Assembly: GCA_011316305.1 (NCBI GenBank)
Contig: SAUG01000112.1
Coordinates: 105,633-169,632 of the forward strand
Length of the DNA stretch: 64,000 nucleotides
Reading direction: 5' to 3'
Origin: Rusavskia elegans
Lineage: Eukaryota; Ascomycota; Lecanoromycetes; Teloschistales; Teloschistaceae
Below are positions 22,949-34,321 of this stretch, one piece after another. The notes beneath the pieces are model-generated. The model had not been told where the DNA came from. It saw only the letters and a program-made list of their open reading frames with translations, and searched no databases. A program made the position numbers and the translations under genes. Every line of letters begins with the position of its first letter. Within the stretch, counting starts at the first letter, position 1.

Positions 22949-25592
22949 TCATTCGCTCATATCCTCATCGCCGTCATCCTCCCCGGATTCAATGAACACG
23001 AGCCGCGTCCCTGATGCCGCTGTTTGCCAGACCTGATTGTCACCGTCAGTGGAATCATGAGGACAGGAAGCATGATCGGGTACTCACGTCAAGTAATGCA
23101 TACTCATCCAACGCTTGACTGAATTGATCCTCCGTGAACCCTTTGGCGATGATCCTTTCTCTTACTTTCTTTATGCTCAACTCGCCTCGGCTTCCGTCTC
23201 CCACAGCTGCCGCCCCGCTGTCCTTCATTGCTCGAACGAGATTGTAGATCTTGCTGCTGGGACTCTGATCCGTCCTTCCTTTCGAGTTGCCGTAGAGGCT
23301 GGCTTTGCTGACTTCCACCAATCGCAGTGCCTCATCCACATCATCTGTTGCGACTTCCACCGAGAACCGCAGCCGAGCAAGTGCCTGCGACAGTCGAACA
23401 ATACCGAGCAACGTTCGGGGTGATGTATGCGTAAAGTGTTTTTTGCCCCCTTCGTCTCGCTTCTGCTGCTGCCGCATCCGCACATACGATCCCACCATGT
23501 ACTCCGAAACCTCCTTGGGTACTGTCGGTCGCCAACTCCGTGCTTGAGCAATGTATTGCCGGACTTCATGAGGCGAGAAGATCACCCCTTCGGTCTCAGG
23601 GTGCTTGTTGTTCATGTGGACGTACGTGACATGTTGTGCCAGCTCTTCGTCCGCCTCTCGGCTGGGCTGATCTAGCATCAAGAAGAGAACGTCAAAACGG
23701 GACAGGAGCGCGGCGGGGAGGTTGATGTTGTCGACGGGCGATATGTGAGGGTTGTAACGGCCGTACAAAGGGTTGGCCGCTGCCAGGATTGAGGTACGAG
23801 CATTAAGCGTCGTGGTGATGCCGGCTTTGGATATCGAAATCGTTTGTTGCTCCATGACTTCGTGGATCGCCGTCCGGTCTCCATCATCCATCTTGTCGAA
23901 TTCATCAATACAGCAGATGCCGTTGTCCGCAAGAACGAGGGCGCCGCCTTCAAGAACCATCTCATCCGTCACCGGATCACGCATGACGGCTGCTGTCAGA
24001 CCGACTCCGCTACTTCCTCGGCCAGTGGTGTAGACTCCTCGAGGCGCAACCTTGGTGATGTACTTGAGCAGCTGGGATTTCGCAACACCAGGATCACCCA
24101 TCAGGCAGATGTTGATGTCGCCACGAATCTTCATTCCGTCTCCAATCTCCTTGGTGACGCCACCAATCAATAGGAGTAGTAGAGCTTTCTTGACATCAAG
24201 ATGACCGTATATTTCTGGAGCAATTGACCGCGATAGATACTCATACATGTGACCGGAATCCTTATACTGCTCTATCCTGCGAAGCGTTTTGGCGTCGAAG
24301 ACCAGGCTTTCGTATGCTTTCTTGTGCTGGTTGACATATTGTGCTTCGAGGTACGTGTCTGTAAGCAGGCCGGCTTTGATGGCTCTGAAGCCAGTGTACG
24401 GTGTTGGCAGAAAGATGCCGGCAATGTCTGCAACGTCACCAGGATTTATCTGTCGGGTGAGACTGCCGTGGCAATGGATGGTAAGGGTCCGAGGAACGTG
24501 ACCGACGGGGACTTGATCTGCCATCTCCTGGATCTTGACTTCCTGGAACGGCAGGAACTTTGACGCTCGCGTTGACAGAAAGAGCTGGCCTTTGCTGTTG
24601 TTGTTCTTGCACTCCGGTGAAGCACATTCGGTCATCGGAGAGAATGATTTGGTAGTAACGGTCTGGAAGATCTCGTAGCCGCATCGATCGCAGGTATAGG
24701 CATTGACCTGCACGGCGGGTTTGACATCAGACACTCGGGTAGCGATACCTCTGACGGTGATTAGATGGCCCAGATGTTCTCCGCGCACATGTCGTATCGC
24801 TAGCGCCTTCAGATTCCGACCATCGCTTGACGCAGCCGGCGTCAATGGCTTGAAGACTAAGGTATACCTACGAGTAAGCTCGGCAGGGAAAAGAGCATCC
24901 GGTGGTGGCTGATCGATGTCGTTCTCTGCAGCAGAAATCACAGACTCGTTCCGCTTTTCCCTCTGGGACTGTATGATGTCCAGCACATCGTCTTTGAACC
25001 TGAGCTGTCTCAGCGTCTCTTACCCGAACGGAGAATGGAAGAGGCCTACGAGATTTCCTTGGTTTCCTTTGGCATGACCTTATCAACGGCTTGCGATAAG
25101 ATTTCGACATAATGCTTCGCATTCCTCTCGATTGATTCAACCAGCTTTAGACCCATATCTTCAGCGAGGGTTTTCTCGTACTGGCATGTACATCAGCTTT
25201 GCTTCGGCTGCGGGTGTGGATGAAGTCACGTTGTCTAGATCGTCTAGCTCAATCAAAATCTCGTTTCGCTTGCGATCAGATACTTCTTGCAACTGTGCGA
25301 GGTACTTCTTCTGGGGGCCCTTGGGCTGTCCGTTCGGCTGTTGTTTGTCCTTCGCCCCTGTGACGTCGTCCATGAAATCGTACTCGTCGCTCGTGTTGTC
25401 ATCATCGCCATCAATATTGAGACTCTGAAGGGCATTGGAAGGAATTTCGAGATCGGTGGCTGTGGATTTGTAGCTGGCGAGGAAATCTTCGAAGGCGGCT
25501 GGCGGAGGTTAGTGTTGCTGCAAGATCTGAGCACCAGTCATACCTGATTGCTGTTCGTAGTTCACCGGAGCTCTGAAAACAGGTAATGCCAT
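22949..25592 (-). CDS. MCM7: DNA replication licensing factor Mcm7
   Basis: A subunit of the MCM2-7 replicative helicase, nuclear, loaded at origins in G1. Five exons: 25592-25544 ([16 protein letters not shown]), 25498-25230, 25180-25050, 24999-23088 and 23032-22949. Introns of 45-55 nt keep frame, giving 814 residues. The zinc site is C253-x2-C256...C275-x4-C280 (CDRCGYE, ECASPEC). Walker A is GDPGVAKS (451-458), followed by Walker B in [15 protein letters not shown] and the arginine-finger segment [11 protein letters not shown]. The final splice replaces a run-on frame with [18 protein letters not shown], the conserved Mcm7 C-terminus, then an acidic DDGDEDMSE tail. It is divergent from PEX1, with a transposon-like element in the shared upstream region. 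Confidence 0.97.
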
Positions 25593-25722
25593 TTCGGCGA
25601 ATGTCTTTGTTAATGACGATACGGTACAAAATAACACGAAGCGGAAGCTGTGATGTTCGTCCAAGACGCGTGGATGTTTCGCGACGCGTCCGATTCGAGA
25701 ACTGGCCTGTGCTCAAGCTATA

Positions 25723-25832
25723 CCCCAGATTAAATAAACCTGGTCAGTAGAAAACTGCCAAGCTCCAACAACCATCGACTACGAGATTTCTTGATTTTTT
25801 TTTATTTCTTGAATAACTCTATAACTACAAGC
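25723..25832 (+). repeat. Left terminal inverted repeat of MITE
   Basis: About 110 bp, matching the reverse complement of 26096-26205 at most positions, with a few substitutions and a one-to-two base gap near 25755. Confidence 0.85.
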
Positions 25833-26095
25833 TAAAATTATTTAAAAACGTTAGATTATCTGTAGAAAGGTATCTAGCTAATAATAAGCCTTTTTCTCTA
25901 TAGCTCTAACCCTGTTAATAGCCTTAGAATAGATAATCTAGTCGGTCGTAAAAAGGACCCAGGTATCTTAGTAGGCTCAAGAGGATTTTCTTTATAGAAC
26001 GACGGTCGACGTAGAATAGTATTTTTATTATAAAACTTCCTTTATAGCTAGAGAGTATATACCTAAGCTTTTACTTCGAATTTAAGTAAATACTG

Positions 26096-26205
26096 GCTTG
26101 TGGTTATAGAGTTATTCAAGAAATAAAAAAAACTAAAAAATCTCGTGGTTGATGTTCGTTGGAGCTTGGGCCTTTTTCTACTGACCAGGTTTATTTAATC
26201 TGGGG
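26096..26205 (-). repeat. Right terminal inverted repeat of MITE
   Basis: The inverted partner of 25723-25832. It ends TTTAATCTGGGG before the flanking TA. Confidence 0.85.
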
Positions 26206-26429
26206 TAATAGTCAACTCGGCTGTCCTACCGGCTAGAGTACACTTTCTCTTTCGGGCCCGCATCATTGATGCCTCGGCTCATCTCGTTCCTGCACTACAG
26301 TACTCGTACCGGTTTTGCGACGCTTATTTCGTAACTTGAGTACACATTGACTTAAGACAATGAGAACTGGATGATGATGCGGTGCATAGTCGAGATTGGT
26401 AATACTCGTATACTTCATCGACTTGTACA

Positions 26430-29400
26430 ATGGCCCCATCAAGTAAGAAGCCTTTAACTGTTGCCGAGGTTGCACTGGTTTCACTCAAGAACTGTTTGGT
26501 CAATCTCCCTCAGTCGCTGGTTACCGTCTTAGAAAATTCCAATGTATCAGCCCAGGATGTTGTTGTTGAGATTCTCGTCAAAGACTCTGCAAGCTCCAGC
26601 AAGAATGGAAAGACTGCACAACGCTCGATTTACGCAGGCTGGTCCGGCATGCCCACGACCAGAAGCCCATCGCCTCTGTCTGCTAGCCACAGCGAGCGAG
26701 GATTCGCTGGAAGAGAAACACAGATACCCTCTGTCGAGATGGATTCTACGTTTGGTCGTATGCTTGGTCTGGCAAGTGGCCAACGAGCTGGTCTTCTCCT
26801 TCACTCCGATCCACCTCTGGCTCACACCGTGAACATCGAACCTTTGACACCAGGGGACTGGGAGATTATCGAACTTCATGCCAATTTCTTGGAGCTCCAT
26901 CTTCTCTCTCAAATTAGAGCCCTACCAAACCCTTCTTTTACAGCTTCCCCTTCAGAACAGGCGCAGCACGCACATCCACTGACCCTCCATCTTTCGCCAA
27001 CTTCCACTGCAAGCATCATCGTTAGCTCTCTAGTGCCCCCTCTCGCATCTTCAGTCCCATTTGCCAAGATAGCAGCAGATGCCGAGGTTATTGTCGCACC
27101 TAAGACGCGACCGCGGATACCTCAGCCAAACGGGAGTCGAAGCATTGCCAGCGTTGGACGAAAAAGCGCCGGCGGACGAAGTGGCAGGAGTAATGCTCCA
27201 ATCAGAAAAAAGTCCGAAGAAGAGAAATTCAGGAGCACCCTGCTTCTTCAACCATGTGATCGTAAGTTTTGCCAAGGGATGTTCGAGGATGAAGACGATG
27301 AGGAGCAAAGCAACGTCGGATTGAAGGTATGGGTTGACGCTGATATTCTCACCGGCAGTGTGTGGAACGGTGTTACGCATGCCCTTGTGTCGGTTATCAA
27401 GCCCGCTAGACTTGAGCTTCCCCTGGATCAGCAGCAGCAGCAAAAACGGAACGACCTCGAAGCCAGCGAGGCAGGAAAACCTGCGTCAAGCATTGTTGCA
27501 GAGTTGATGCCTTGGTATGATGCGTTAGATTCGGTGCACCTTGTCCTTTCCTCTCCACTCTGCTCTGCATTGATGGCTGAAGGCATTGTTGGTGGCATGG
27601 TCAAGGTCGAAGCCGCCCCATCGCCCACAGCCAAAAGTGCCATCGAAAATCTGCTGGTTGTGCCCTTCATGTCAGGCAATGAGCAAGGTCATGAATCCAT
27701 CAAGTTCGGTGGCGATTCGCAAGCTGCTCTGCAACGATCTCTGGATAGATTTCACCAGATATTCAATGCCAGAACTGGCAACAAAAGGTTAATAGACGGA
27801 CCGTTGACAGACAGAATGTATTTAGCGCCTGTTTGGGAGACGGCAATGCATCCAGCCTGGCCGGGGGGTATACTTCGATTTGCATCTCCACCTCGTCCGA
27901 AAGCAGACCCAGCGACGTCCAGCGTTCGTTGGACCGAAGGCTCAAAGATGAATACGAATATTGAGTTTGGAAGTGAGATAGCCAATCCTTTCCGGCAGGC
28001 AACGTCTGCGGGTCATGGTGTTGAGAGCATACCCGATGATCTAACACCGATGATCGGCATCGACAAGCTTGCTGAACAGGTTCTTTCTCAGCTATCGCAT
28101 TCTTCGTCAGTATTGCTGACTGGCGGGCTGGGTTCTGGCAAATCGTCCCTGGCCCAAATGCTCGGCCATCAACTACGATCAGAGCAGCAAACGTACGTGT
28201 CGTATGTTTCCTGTCACAAGCTTACGACTGATGAAGTTCGGGTGTCCATGATCAAAGAAACATTCGAGCGGCAATTCATGGCCGCGTCGTGGGCTGTACG
28301 GCTCGGAGGTCAAGCTCTGGTGGTAATGGATGATTTGGATAAGCTCTGTCCAGCCGAAACCGAACTTCAAACGCAAGATAACGGTCGTAGCCATCAGCTT
28401 AGCGAGCTCCTTTGCAACATGGGACAGCAATACTGCGGATATCGAACCAGAGTCACGTTACTTGCAACATCCCAAAGTAAAGAATCGTTGAATAGTCTGC
28501 TTGTTGGAGCGAATTTGTTCAAGGAGATTGTCACGCTGAAGGCACCAGACAAAGACCAAAGGCGGAAGCTTCTACAAGCTTTGGTTGGAGATACGAATGA
28601 GCAGCAACCTACCATGAATAGCATCAAAACACATGTCACAGGTCACAATGCCGCAGATCAAGCTGCATGGATGGACGGTCCTGAACCTGATAGCCCTTTG
28701 GCTGCATCGGACGCACGTCTTGCTACAACGCACCGACTTGATATCCTCGACCTCGCAGGACAAACAGACGGCTACATGCCCGCCGACCTCGCCCTCCTCG
28801 TCTCCCGCGCCAAATCCGAAGCCCTAATCCGTCTCGTCTCATCCAACAAAGACGACCTCCCAACACCCAAGCTCGACATCCTCAACACCGACTTCCAAAA
28901 TGCCCTCAAAGGCTTCACCCCCGCCTCCCTCCGCTCCATCTCCCTCCACTCCTCCACCACCACCTTCTCCTCCATCGGCGGCCTCCACACAACCCGCCGT
29001 ATCCTCCTTGAAACCCTCCAATACCCCACTCTCTACGCTCCCATCTTCGCACAATGCCCCCTTCGCCTCCGCTCTGGCATCCTCCTCTACGGCTACCCAG
29101 GCTGCGGCAAAACCCTCCTCGCCTCCGCCGTCGCAGGCGAATGCGGCCTCAACTTCATATCCGTCAAAGGCCCCGAAATCCTGAACAAATACATCGGCGC
29201 CTCGGAGAAAAGCGTCCGCGATCTTTTCGAGCGCGCGGAAAGCGCCAGACCTTGTGTGCTGTTCTTCGATGAATTCGATAGTATCGCCCCGAAGCGAGGG
29301 CATGATAGCACGGGTGTGACGGATCGTGTAGTCAATCAGCTTTTAACGCAAATGGATGGTGCGGAGGGCTTGAAAGGCGTCTACGTGCTCGCAGCCACCA

Positions 29401-30155
29401 GTCGACCGGATTTGATCGATCCCGCATTATTGAGGCCTGGACGCCTGGATAAATCCATTCTGTGCGATCTTCCGAATTTCGAAGACCGCCTCGATATCCT
29501 GAAAGCGATCATAGGCAAGAATTTGAAAACAGCTCCGGAACTGATGACTGAGCGGCGACAGGGCTTATATGAGGTCGCGGAAAGGACAGAGGGATATTCG
29601 GGTGCGGATCTTCAGGCTGTGGTTTATAATGCTCATCTGGAGGCTATCCACGACCAACTTGACAGTCATGGGATAGCGGCGAATGGAAAGGGGGAGAAGC
29701 AGGGGATGAATGGGCGGCGGGAAACAAGGATATCGAGAGAGAATATTTTCCGTTTCCGCTTCGGGGTCGAAAACGATGGTGTTGCGTCTGCGAAATCTAC
29801 GAATATCAGCCGCGCTCAGGAGATCGTCGAGTATAATGCCATTATCTCGAAACTCGAGGATCTGAAGCGGCAGCGAAAGGTTGAGAGGCAGCAACGGCGA
29901 CTTCAGAGCTCATTGATGGTAGAGAGCGAGATGGATGAGCAGGGAAGAAGAAAAGGGAAGGGAGCATCGGATGTGGAGGTCGTAATTCAATGGCGGCATA
30001 TTGAAGCTTCGTTGGCTTCGACGAGGAGTTCGATTAGTGTACCTGAGAGGGAGAGGCTTGGGAGGTTTTATAGGGAGTTTGTGCAGGGGCGGAATGGGGA
30101 GATGTTAGATGGGGAGGGGTCGACGGAGGTGGGGGGGAGGAGTAGTTTGATGTGA
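26430..30155 (+). CDS. PEX1: Peroxisomal AAA ATPase Pex1
   Basis: Pex1 forms with Pex6 the hexameric motor that pulls ubiquitinated Pex5 from the peroxisomal membrane. An intronless frame of 1241 residues. The N-domain begins VALVSLKNCLVNLPQSLVTV, and VEMDSTFGRMLGLASGQRAG is typical Pex1. The D1 AAA module has Walker A GGLGSGKS (about 563) and a Walker B in LVVMDDLDKL (about 628). The D2 module is canonical: LLYGYPGCGKTLLASA (about 884), GPEILNKYIGASEKSVRDLF, VLFFDEFDSIAPKRG (about 942), and the arginine-rich TSRPDLIDPALLRPGRLDK. The C-terminal tail is charged. The start is the first ATG after the MITE. It shares its upstream region with MCM7. Confidence 0.96.
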   Translation: MAPSSKKPLTVAEVALVSLKNCLVNLPQSLVTVLENSNVSAQDVVVEILVKDSASSSKNGKTAQRSIYAGWSGMPTTRSPSPLSASHSERGFAGRETQIPSVEMDSTFGRMLGLASGQRAGLLLHSDPPLAHTVNIEPLTPGDWEIIELHANFLELHLLSQIRALPNPSFTASPSEQAQHAHPLTLHLSPTSTASIIVSSLVPPLASSVPFAKIAADAEVIVAPKTRPRIPQPNGSRSIASVGRKSAGGRSGRSNAPIRKKSEEEKFRSTLLLQPCDRKFCQGMFEDEDDEEQSNVGLKVWVDADILTGSVWNGVTHALVSVIKPARLELPLDQQQQQKRNDLEASEAGKPASSIVAELMPWYDALDSVHLVLSSPLCSALMAEGIVGGMVKVEAAPSPTAKSAIENLLVVPFMSGNEQGHESIKFGGDSQAALQRSLDRFHQIFNARTGNKRLIDGPLTDRMYLAPVWETAMHPAWPGGILRFASPPRPKADPATSSVRWTEGSKMNTNIEFGSEIANPFRQATSAGHGVESIPDDLTPMIGIDKLAEQVLSQLSHSSSVLLTGGLGSGKSSLAQMLGHQLRSEQQTYVSYVSCHKLTTDEVRVSMIKETFERQFMAASWAVRLGGQALVVMDDLDKLCPAETELQTQDNGRSHQLSELLCNMGQQYCGYRTRVTLLATSQSKESLNSLLVGANLFKEIVTLKAPDKDQRRKLLQALVGDTNEQQPTMNSIKTHVTGHNAADQAAWMDGPEPDSPLAASDARLATTHRLDILDLAGQTDGYMPADLALLVSRAKSEALIRLVSSNKDDLPTPKLDILNTDFQNALKGFTPASLRSISLHSSTTTFSSIGGLHTTRRILLETLQYPTLYAPIFAQCPLRLRSGILLYGYPGCGKTLLASAVAGECGLNFISVKGPEILNKYIGASEKSVRDLFERAESARPCVLFFDEFDSIAPKRGHDSTGVTDRVVNQLLTQMDGAEGLKGVYVLAATSRPDLIDPALLRPGRLDKSILCDLPNFEDRLDILKAIIGKNLKTAPELMTERRQGLYEVAERTEGYSGADLQAVVYNAHLEAIHDQLDSHGIAANGKGEKQGMNGRRETRISRENIFRFRFGVENDGVASAKSTNISRAQEIVEYNAIISKLEDLKRQRKVERQQRRLQSSLMVESEMDEQGRRKGKGASDVEVVIQWRHIEASLASTRSSISVPERERLGRFYREFVQGRNGEMLDGEGSTEVGGRSSLM

Positions 30156-30395
30156 GCTTGTATATTGAATGTTTGACATGGATGATATGATGTTGTGTAG
30201 AACATTAAAAGATCTAATGTAAATAGTGAATGCAGGATGCTATATGAAGAAAGCAAATGCTGAACTTTTCGGAAGGCACGCCAGTTTCCCCCCATTAGTC
30301 CCTGTGATGATGATTTAGAAAAATATGCCCTTTCCTCCACAACTTCCCATCCTCCATTCCTCCAGCAAATGCATCAACACAAAGCCTTCCAGCGT

Positions 30396-31099
30396 CTAAG
30401 TATACTGCCAAGCTGCCGAATCACCCTTATACTCCGCAATCACCGCCGAAAACCCCTGACAATCCGCCTTACTGCCAGACGGAACGTCCTTGTCGCTCAA
30501 CGCGGGCACACTGACGAAAACCTGGTACGGGAAAGGTCCCTCCTGGCTACCCACCTTATGAGAAGGGCAGGCCAGGAAGCCTTCACCGCCCAACCCCTTG
30601 AAGGAGAAGGAACCAAGCGGGACGCTACCGTCATTTTGGTCGGCCGGGATAGAGGCCGTGAAGGTCTGGACGGCGGATCCAGGGGGCAAGGAGGCGGAGT
30701 GGGCGATGGTGTAACTGAGTTTTCCGTTGGGGGCCACGAAGATGGATTGGCCGCCGGGAACAACGACGTCCTGATCCGGAATTGTCAGTGGATGCATTGG
30801 AGTATGATTTAGATGGATGGGGGAAGTCATACCAAGCTAGCGCCTCCGTTGCCGGCGGAAAACACGGTTTGGTTTCCGGGTGGGCATTGGGATTGCGGGA
30901 CCAGAGGGCAGAAGGTGGCTGTGTCCTTGCCGATCCAGAAGGATTGGCCGCTGGCGTTGATGGTTTGGAGGTGGAAAGGGAAGGTGGAGCGGGCGGCGAT
31001 GGCGCCGAAGCGGAGGGGGGTATCGTTGTTGCGGGGGGTGATTGGATTGGTGAGAGCCAAGGGGAGGAGGGTCAAGAGGAGGGAAGCGGAGGATAGCAT
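30396..31099 (-). CDS. Small secreted protein, fungal 'IgE-binding protein' type
   Basis: Exons 31099-30833 and 30770-30396 flank a 62-nt intron (GTATGA donor, CACTGAC branch, GGATCAG acceptor), giving 213 residues. A signal peptide is clear: MLSSASLLLTLLPLALTNP. The mature part has short beta-rich blocks, PFHLQTINASGQSFWIGKD, VPGGQSIFVAPNGKLSYT and GEGFLACPSH, with four cysteines. This pattern resembles a family of ascomycete extracellular proteins annotated as IgE-binding proteins after an Aspergillus allergen. Biochemical role is unknown; that name comes from serology, not function. No GPI signal is seen. An upstream in-frame TTG is not used as a start. The location fits a wall or secreted matrix protein. 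Confidence 0.75.
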
Positions 31100-32716
31100 C
31101 TTGGTGTGGAGATATGTGAGTTGGTTGAAGGGCAATGGAGAGCTGTATTGGTGTTGTTGTTTGGTAAGATGGTGAATTGGTTTGGTGGTGATGATGGGAG
31201 AGATACTGGGGGATTCTTGCTGGCTTTTGTATTCATCCTGGTGGTTCGTATTGGTATGTCAACCGTGTCACAGTGGATTTGGCCGGTACGACATCGAAGG
31301 AAGGTCGCAGTTGCTTCGCATGTGGAATTATCAGTCAGCAGAAAGGACTCTTATTTGGTGGGTCGCTTCCCCACACCTCGGCGTCATGGGCATGGGAAAG
31401 GATCTTGGGTGGCGTCAGCCGCTCCACATGGATGCAGCCATCCGTGGTTGACGGATCACGATGCTCGAATTGGGATGTGTGGTTGGCTTGTGGGGGATGC
31501 TTCCCGGCTGATCCGAGAGGATATTCACAGTAGTAGGTAGTGCGGATTACGAAGACGTTGAGGCGGTGGAGTCGACAAGAGCCTCTATTTCGTCATGTCC
31601 GCTTTGCCGTCGCTTGTGCAGCCGCCTCGAACTGTGCAGGCAACGTGCATGCCGCTCTTTGTGGTGGTGTCAGCCGACTAGTTGCTATATTTGGCAGCCG
31701 AATTCGTACGACGACCAGACACTTTTGCATATGTTTCGTCTGCCGGTTTGTCGTTATCATAGAGTTGTATTGCCTCTCGATGCACAACGCAGCTCTGCAA
31801 CATGTTGGCAAGGTAGTATTGGCGAAGTGTTGTTGTTTGAGAACCGAAAGGTCCTTTCTTGGCACACTGGAGAAAGTGACGGGGGATTGCACAGGATTCG
31901 CAGAAAATATTGATACGCGAGACAGGACGGCGAGGAACTAGCTGGGCTCGTCTGATGGAGCCAGCATCTTTGCTATACAGCACTCTACGATCAAAGAGAC
32001 ATGAAATGGGGATGAAACCTACATGGGGTTCGGGAAGAAAGGGGGAGCGAGCCACTCAATCGATTGAGGACATGATACAGACACCCAGCCCGGCCGCCAC
32101 TGTTCCGTCACAACCTCAACTTAGAATTTCGCTCAAAGACAATCTCATCGAGGGTGACCCGTGTGGTCATGTGCGTCTTGAGACTGGTGGAAAATGGTGA
32201 GGTAATAAAGATCATTGAATGAAAACTCGTCATGATCTACTGAGGAAGGCTATGGGCGACTCTCTGGGCGACTCTCCGGGCAACTGATCAGTGGAGCGGA
32301 GGCTATGCCTAAATATGGCGACAGGTTGTATCGAGTAAAGGCGGTTGTCGTCATCGTCGTAGTCTTGAGGACGCGTGAAAAGGGGAGATGGGAGATGGGT
32401 TTCAGCGCGTTGGTGTTTTGTGTTTTGTCGGCACTCCCTGCCCAGTCGTCCACCGTAGCGCCTCTTATGTAATCAGGCCCCTTTTTCGGCATGGGAAGCA
32501 AGGGGGATCGGCTGATACGCAGATCATTATTGTCGGGCCTACTCGTACTGAAACGTCACAGGGCAGCGTGACAGCCAGCAAGACACGAACAACTCCACGG
32601 TAGCAGTTCCATCCATTTCGCCATCGACCACTGCGCCGTCCATGCTTCTGACCGCTCCTCAAGTTTTCAACCGATCCACATTTATCTCCTAGCTCCAGCA
32701 TTGCCCTTCCTCGCAA
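31100..32716. promoter_or_regulatory. 1.6-kb divergent intergenic
   Basis: Lies between the secreted protein gene and the LYAR gene. Several 80-145-codon frames occur on both strands but lack coding character. A short imperfect direct repeat (GGGCGACTCT / GGGCGACTCTC) occurs near 32254-32280. No gene is called. Confidence 0.4.
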
Positions 32717-34321
32717 ATGGTTTCCTTTTCCTGCGAGGTAATCCGGTTCCTTGGTTGGGTCTTTCTGCAGCCCAACCGCTACTGACTTCCATCTCGCCAG
32801 AATTGTGGAGACGTCCTGACCAAGAAGAAACTCGATCAACATCATCGCCAATGTCGAGGCGCCTCTTTTACTTGTCTTGATTGCATGGTCCATTTTCGAG
32901 GCACCGATTACAGATCTCATACCGTGAGTTTCGACTTCCTCACATCCGACCCTCGTTTCTACCGCTGACGTCCCTTCCATCCCTAGTCATGCGTGTCCGA
33001 GGCGCAGAAGTACCAAGGCGCTCTTTACAAAGAGAAACCCTCGAAACAGCTCAAGAAGTCCGTCAAGATCAATCCTACAGCCTCATCCCTTGTACCACGC
33101 AAAGCCTACGTTGAAGATGCCCTTGACGGCGACTCTGAGAATGCCATTACAACCGTCGAAGCACCCCCCGAAGCGCCAACTCCTCCCCCCGCAGTCTCCG
33201 CAAAGAACACCCAACCCGTTAATGTCTTCGATTTCCTCGTCAACGAAGATACTCCCAATGCCTCCAAAATCTCCCTCGGAGGCAGTCATGCACAAATGGA
33301 AATGAAACCTCATGCCCCTCCCCTTTTCGATGCCAACCGCCCATCCTCCTCGGACTCTGGCACCGATCATGAGTATGACTCCGCCTACGAGCGCCATGGC
33401 TACACCTACGGCACCGACCCTGTCCCTGCAACCTCCACCCTCAAACGCCTCGAATATCAGACCCCAGCCCCGAAGTCTCATTCGCATACCAGCGCTAGCC
33501 ACGACTCCCACATCTACGAGCTTGATGGCGCCGAGCGCAAATCAACCGATAAGAAACGCAAACGTACCCCGGTCGAAGAACTCGACCTCACCGCCGCCCG
33601 CCCCTCCAGCCGTCACCAATCCGTCGACGCGATGATGGTCGATGCTCCCACCCCTCTTCTAACACACTCCGGCCTCACGGGCGGCCTCAACCGTCTTCTC
33701 TCAACGAAGACGATCGGCAATAACAAACTCCCCCCAAGCCCCGAATACAGCACCAGCAACAGCCAACAACAAAACCCCTCTCCTCCGAGTCCCGTAAGGC
33801 GCAAGAAACGCGTGGTGACGACATTTGATGGCGAAAAAGTCCGAAAGACGGAATCAGGCGCTTTGGTGCGCGTGAGGAAGGGCACAGGCTCAAGAAGGGC
33901 CAGCGATGAGAGCAATCGTCCCCGAAAACACCACCGGTTACTCACAGAGAACGGCGAAGATCGTCATTCACGGGCTGGTTCGGCGGCGAGTAGTCGACCG
34001 GCGGAGAGGAGTAGTGGTGTCAAAACTATCGAATATCATCCCACATCATCATCTGCATCTCACCGCAATCATCAGAACCGACAAGACTCCCAACATCAAA
34101 TGGTAGTCTACCGCACCCGCGCCGAACTCTTCCTTTCCTTTATCAATAAAGGCCCGGAAAGCGAGACGGGTTGTAGCGTCAATAAAGCACTAAAGAGATA
34201 TCATCGTGAGAGGGGGGAGCGGGGATTGGGGCTGGGGAAACAAGAAGAGGAGAAGGAGTTGTGGAAGAGTTTGAGGGTTAGGAGGAATGAGAGGGGAGAG
34301 GCTGTTATCTTGGGGCTGTAA
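32717..34321 (+). CDS. LYAR-type C2HC zinc-finger protein
   Basis: A nucleolar or nuclear protein of the LYAR family, in animals linked to rRNA processing and transcription. Three exons: 32717-32737 (MVSFSCE), 32801-32923 and 32987-34321; introns of 63 nt each keep frame, giving 492 residues. The zinc module is assembled over the splices: SFSCENCGDVLTKKKLDQHH, QCRGASFTCLDCMVHFRG, TDYRSHTSCVSEAQKYQG, with Cys/His pairs in LYAR spacing, followed by LYKEKPSKQ. The following 380 residues are disordered with basic nuclear-localisation-like runs (KKRKRTPVEE, RRKKRVVTTF). A short helical C-terminal region (RAELFLSFINKGPESETG, KALKRYHRERGERG) resembles the helical end of fungal LYAR homologues. Confidence 0.9.

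Larger units (their letters stand above)
25723..26205. mobile_element. Long-TIR MITE, TA target site, RIP-like composition
   Basis: A 483-bp AT-rich element flanked by TA on both sides (25721-25722 and 26206-26207). The ends are inverted repeats of about 110 bp: the left begins CCCCAGATTAAATAAACC and the reverse complement of the right end begins identically. Similarity continues with small changes through TTTATTTCTTGAATAACTCT and ATAACTACAAGC / ATAACCACAAGC. The roughly 260-bp centre has no coding capacity. TA duplication fits the Tc1/mariner (pogo/Fot1) superfamily, so this is best read as a non-autonomous derivative. The centre is TpA-rich and nearly lacks CpA/TpG, the signature of repeat-induced point mutation. 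The family name is unknown. Confidence 0.85.
25593..26429. promoter_or_regulatory. MCM7/PEX1 divergent upstream region
   Basis: An 837-bp spacer more than half occupied by the inverted-repeat element at 25723-26205. Only about 130 bp separate the MCM7 ATG from the element and about 220 bp separate it from PEX1. Confidence 0.6.

Noticed and set aside
31106..31941. Plus-strand frames of 133-144 codons upstream of the IgE-binding-type gene
   Set aside because: Composition and overlapping frames in all phases look non-coding; no plausible splices.
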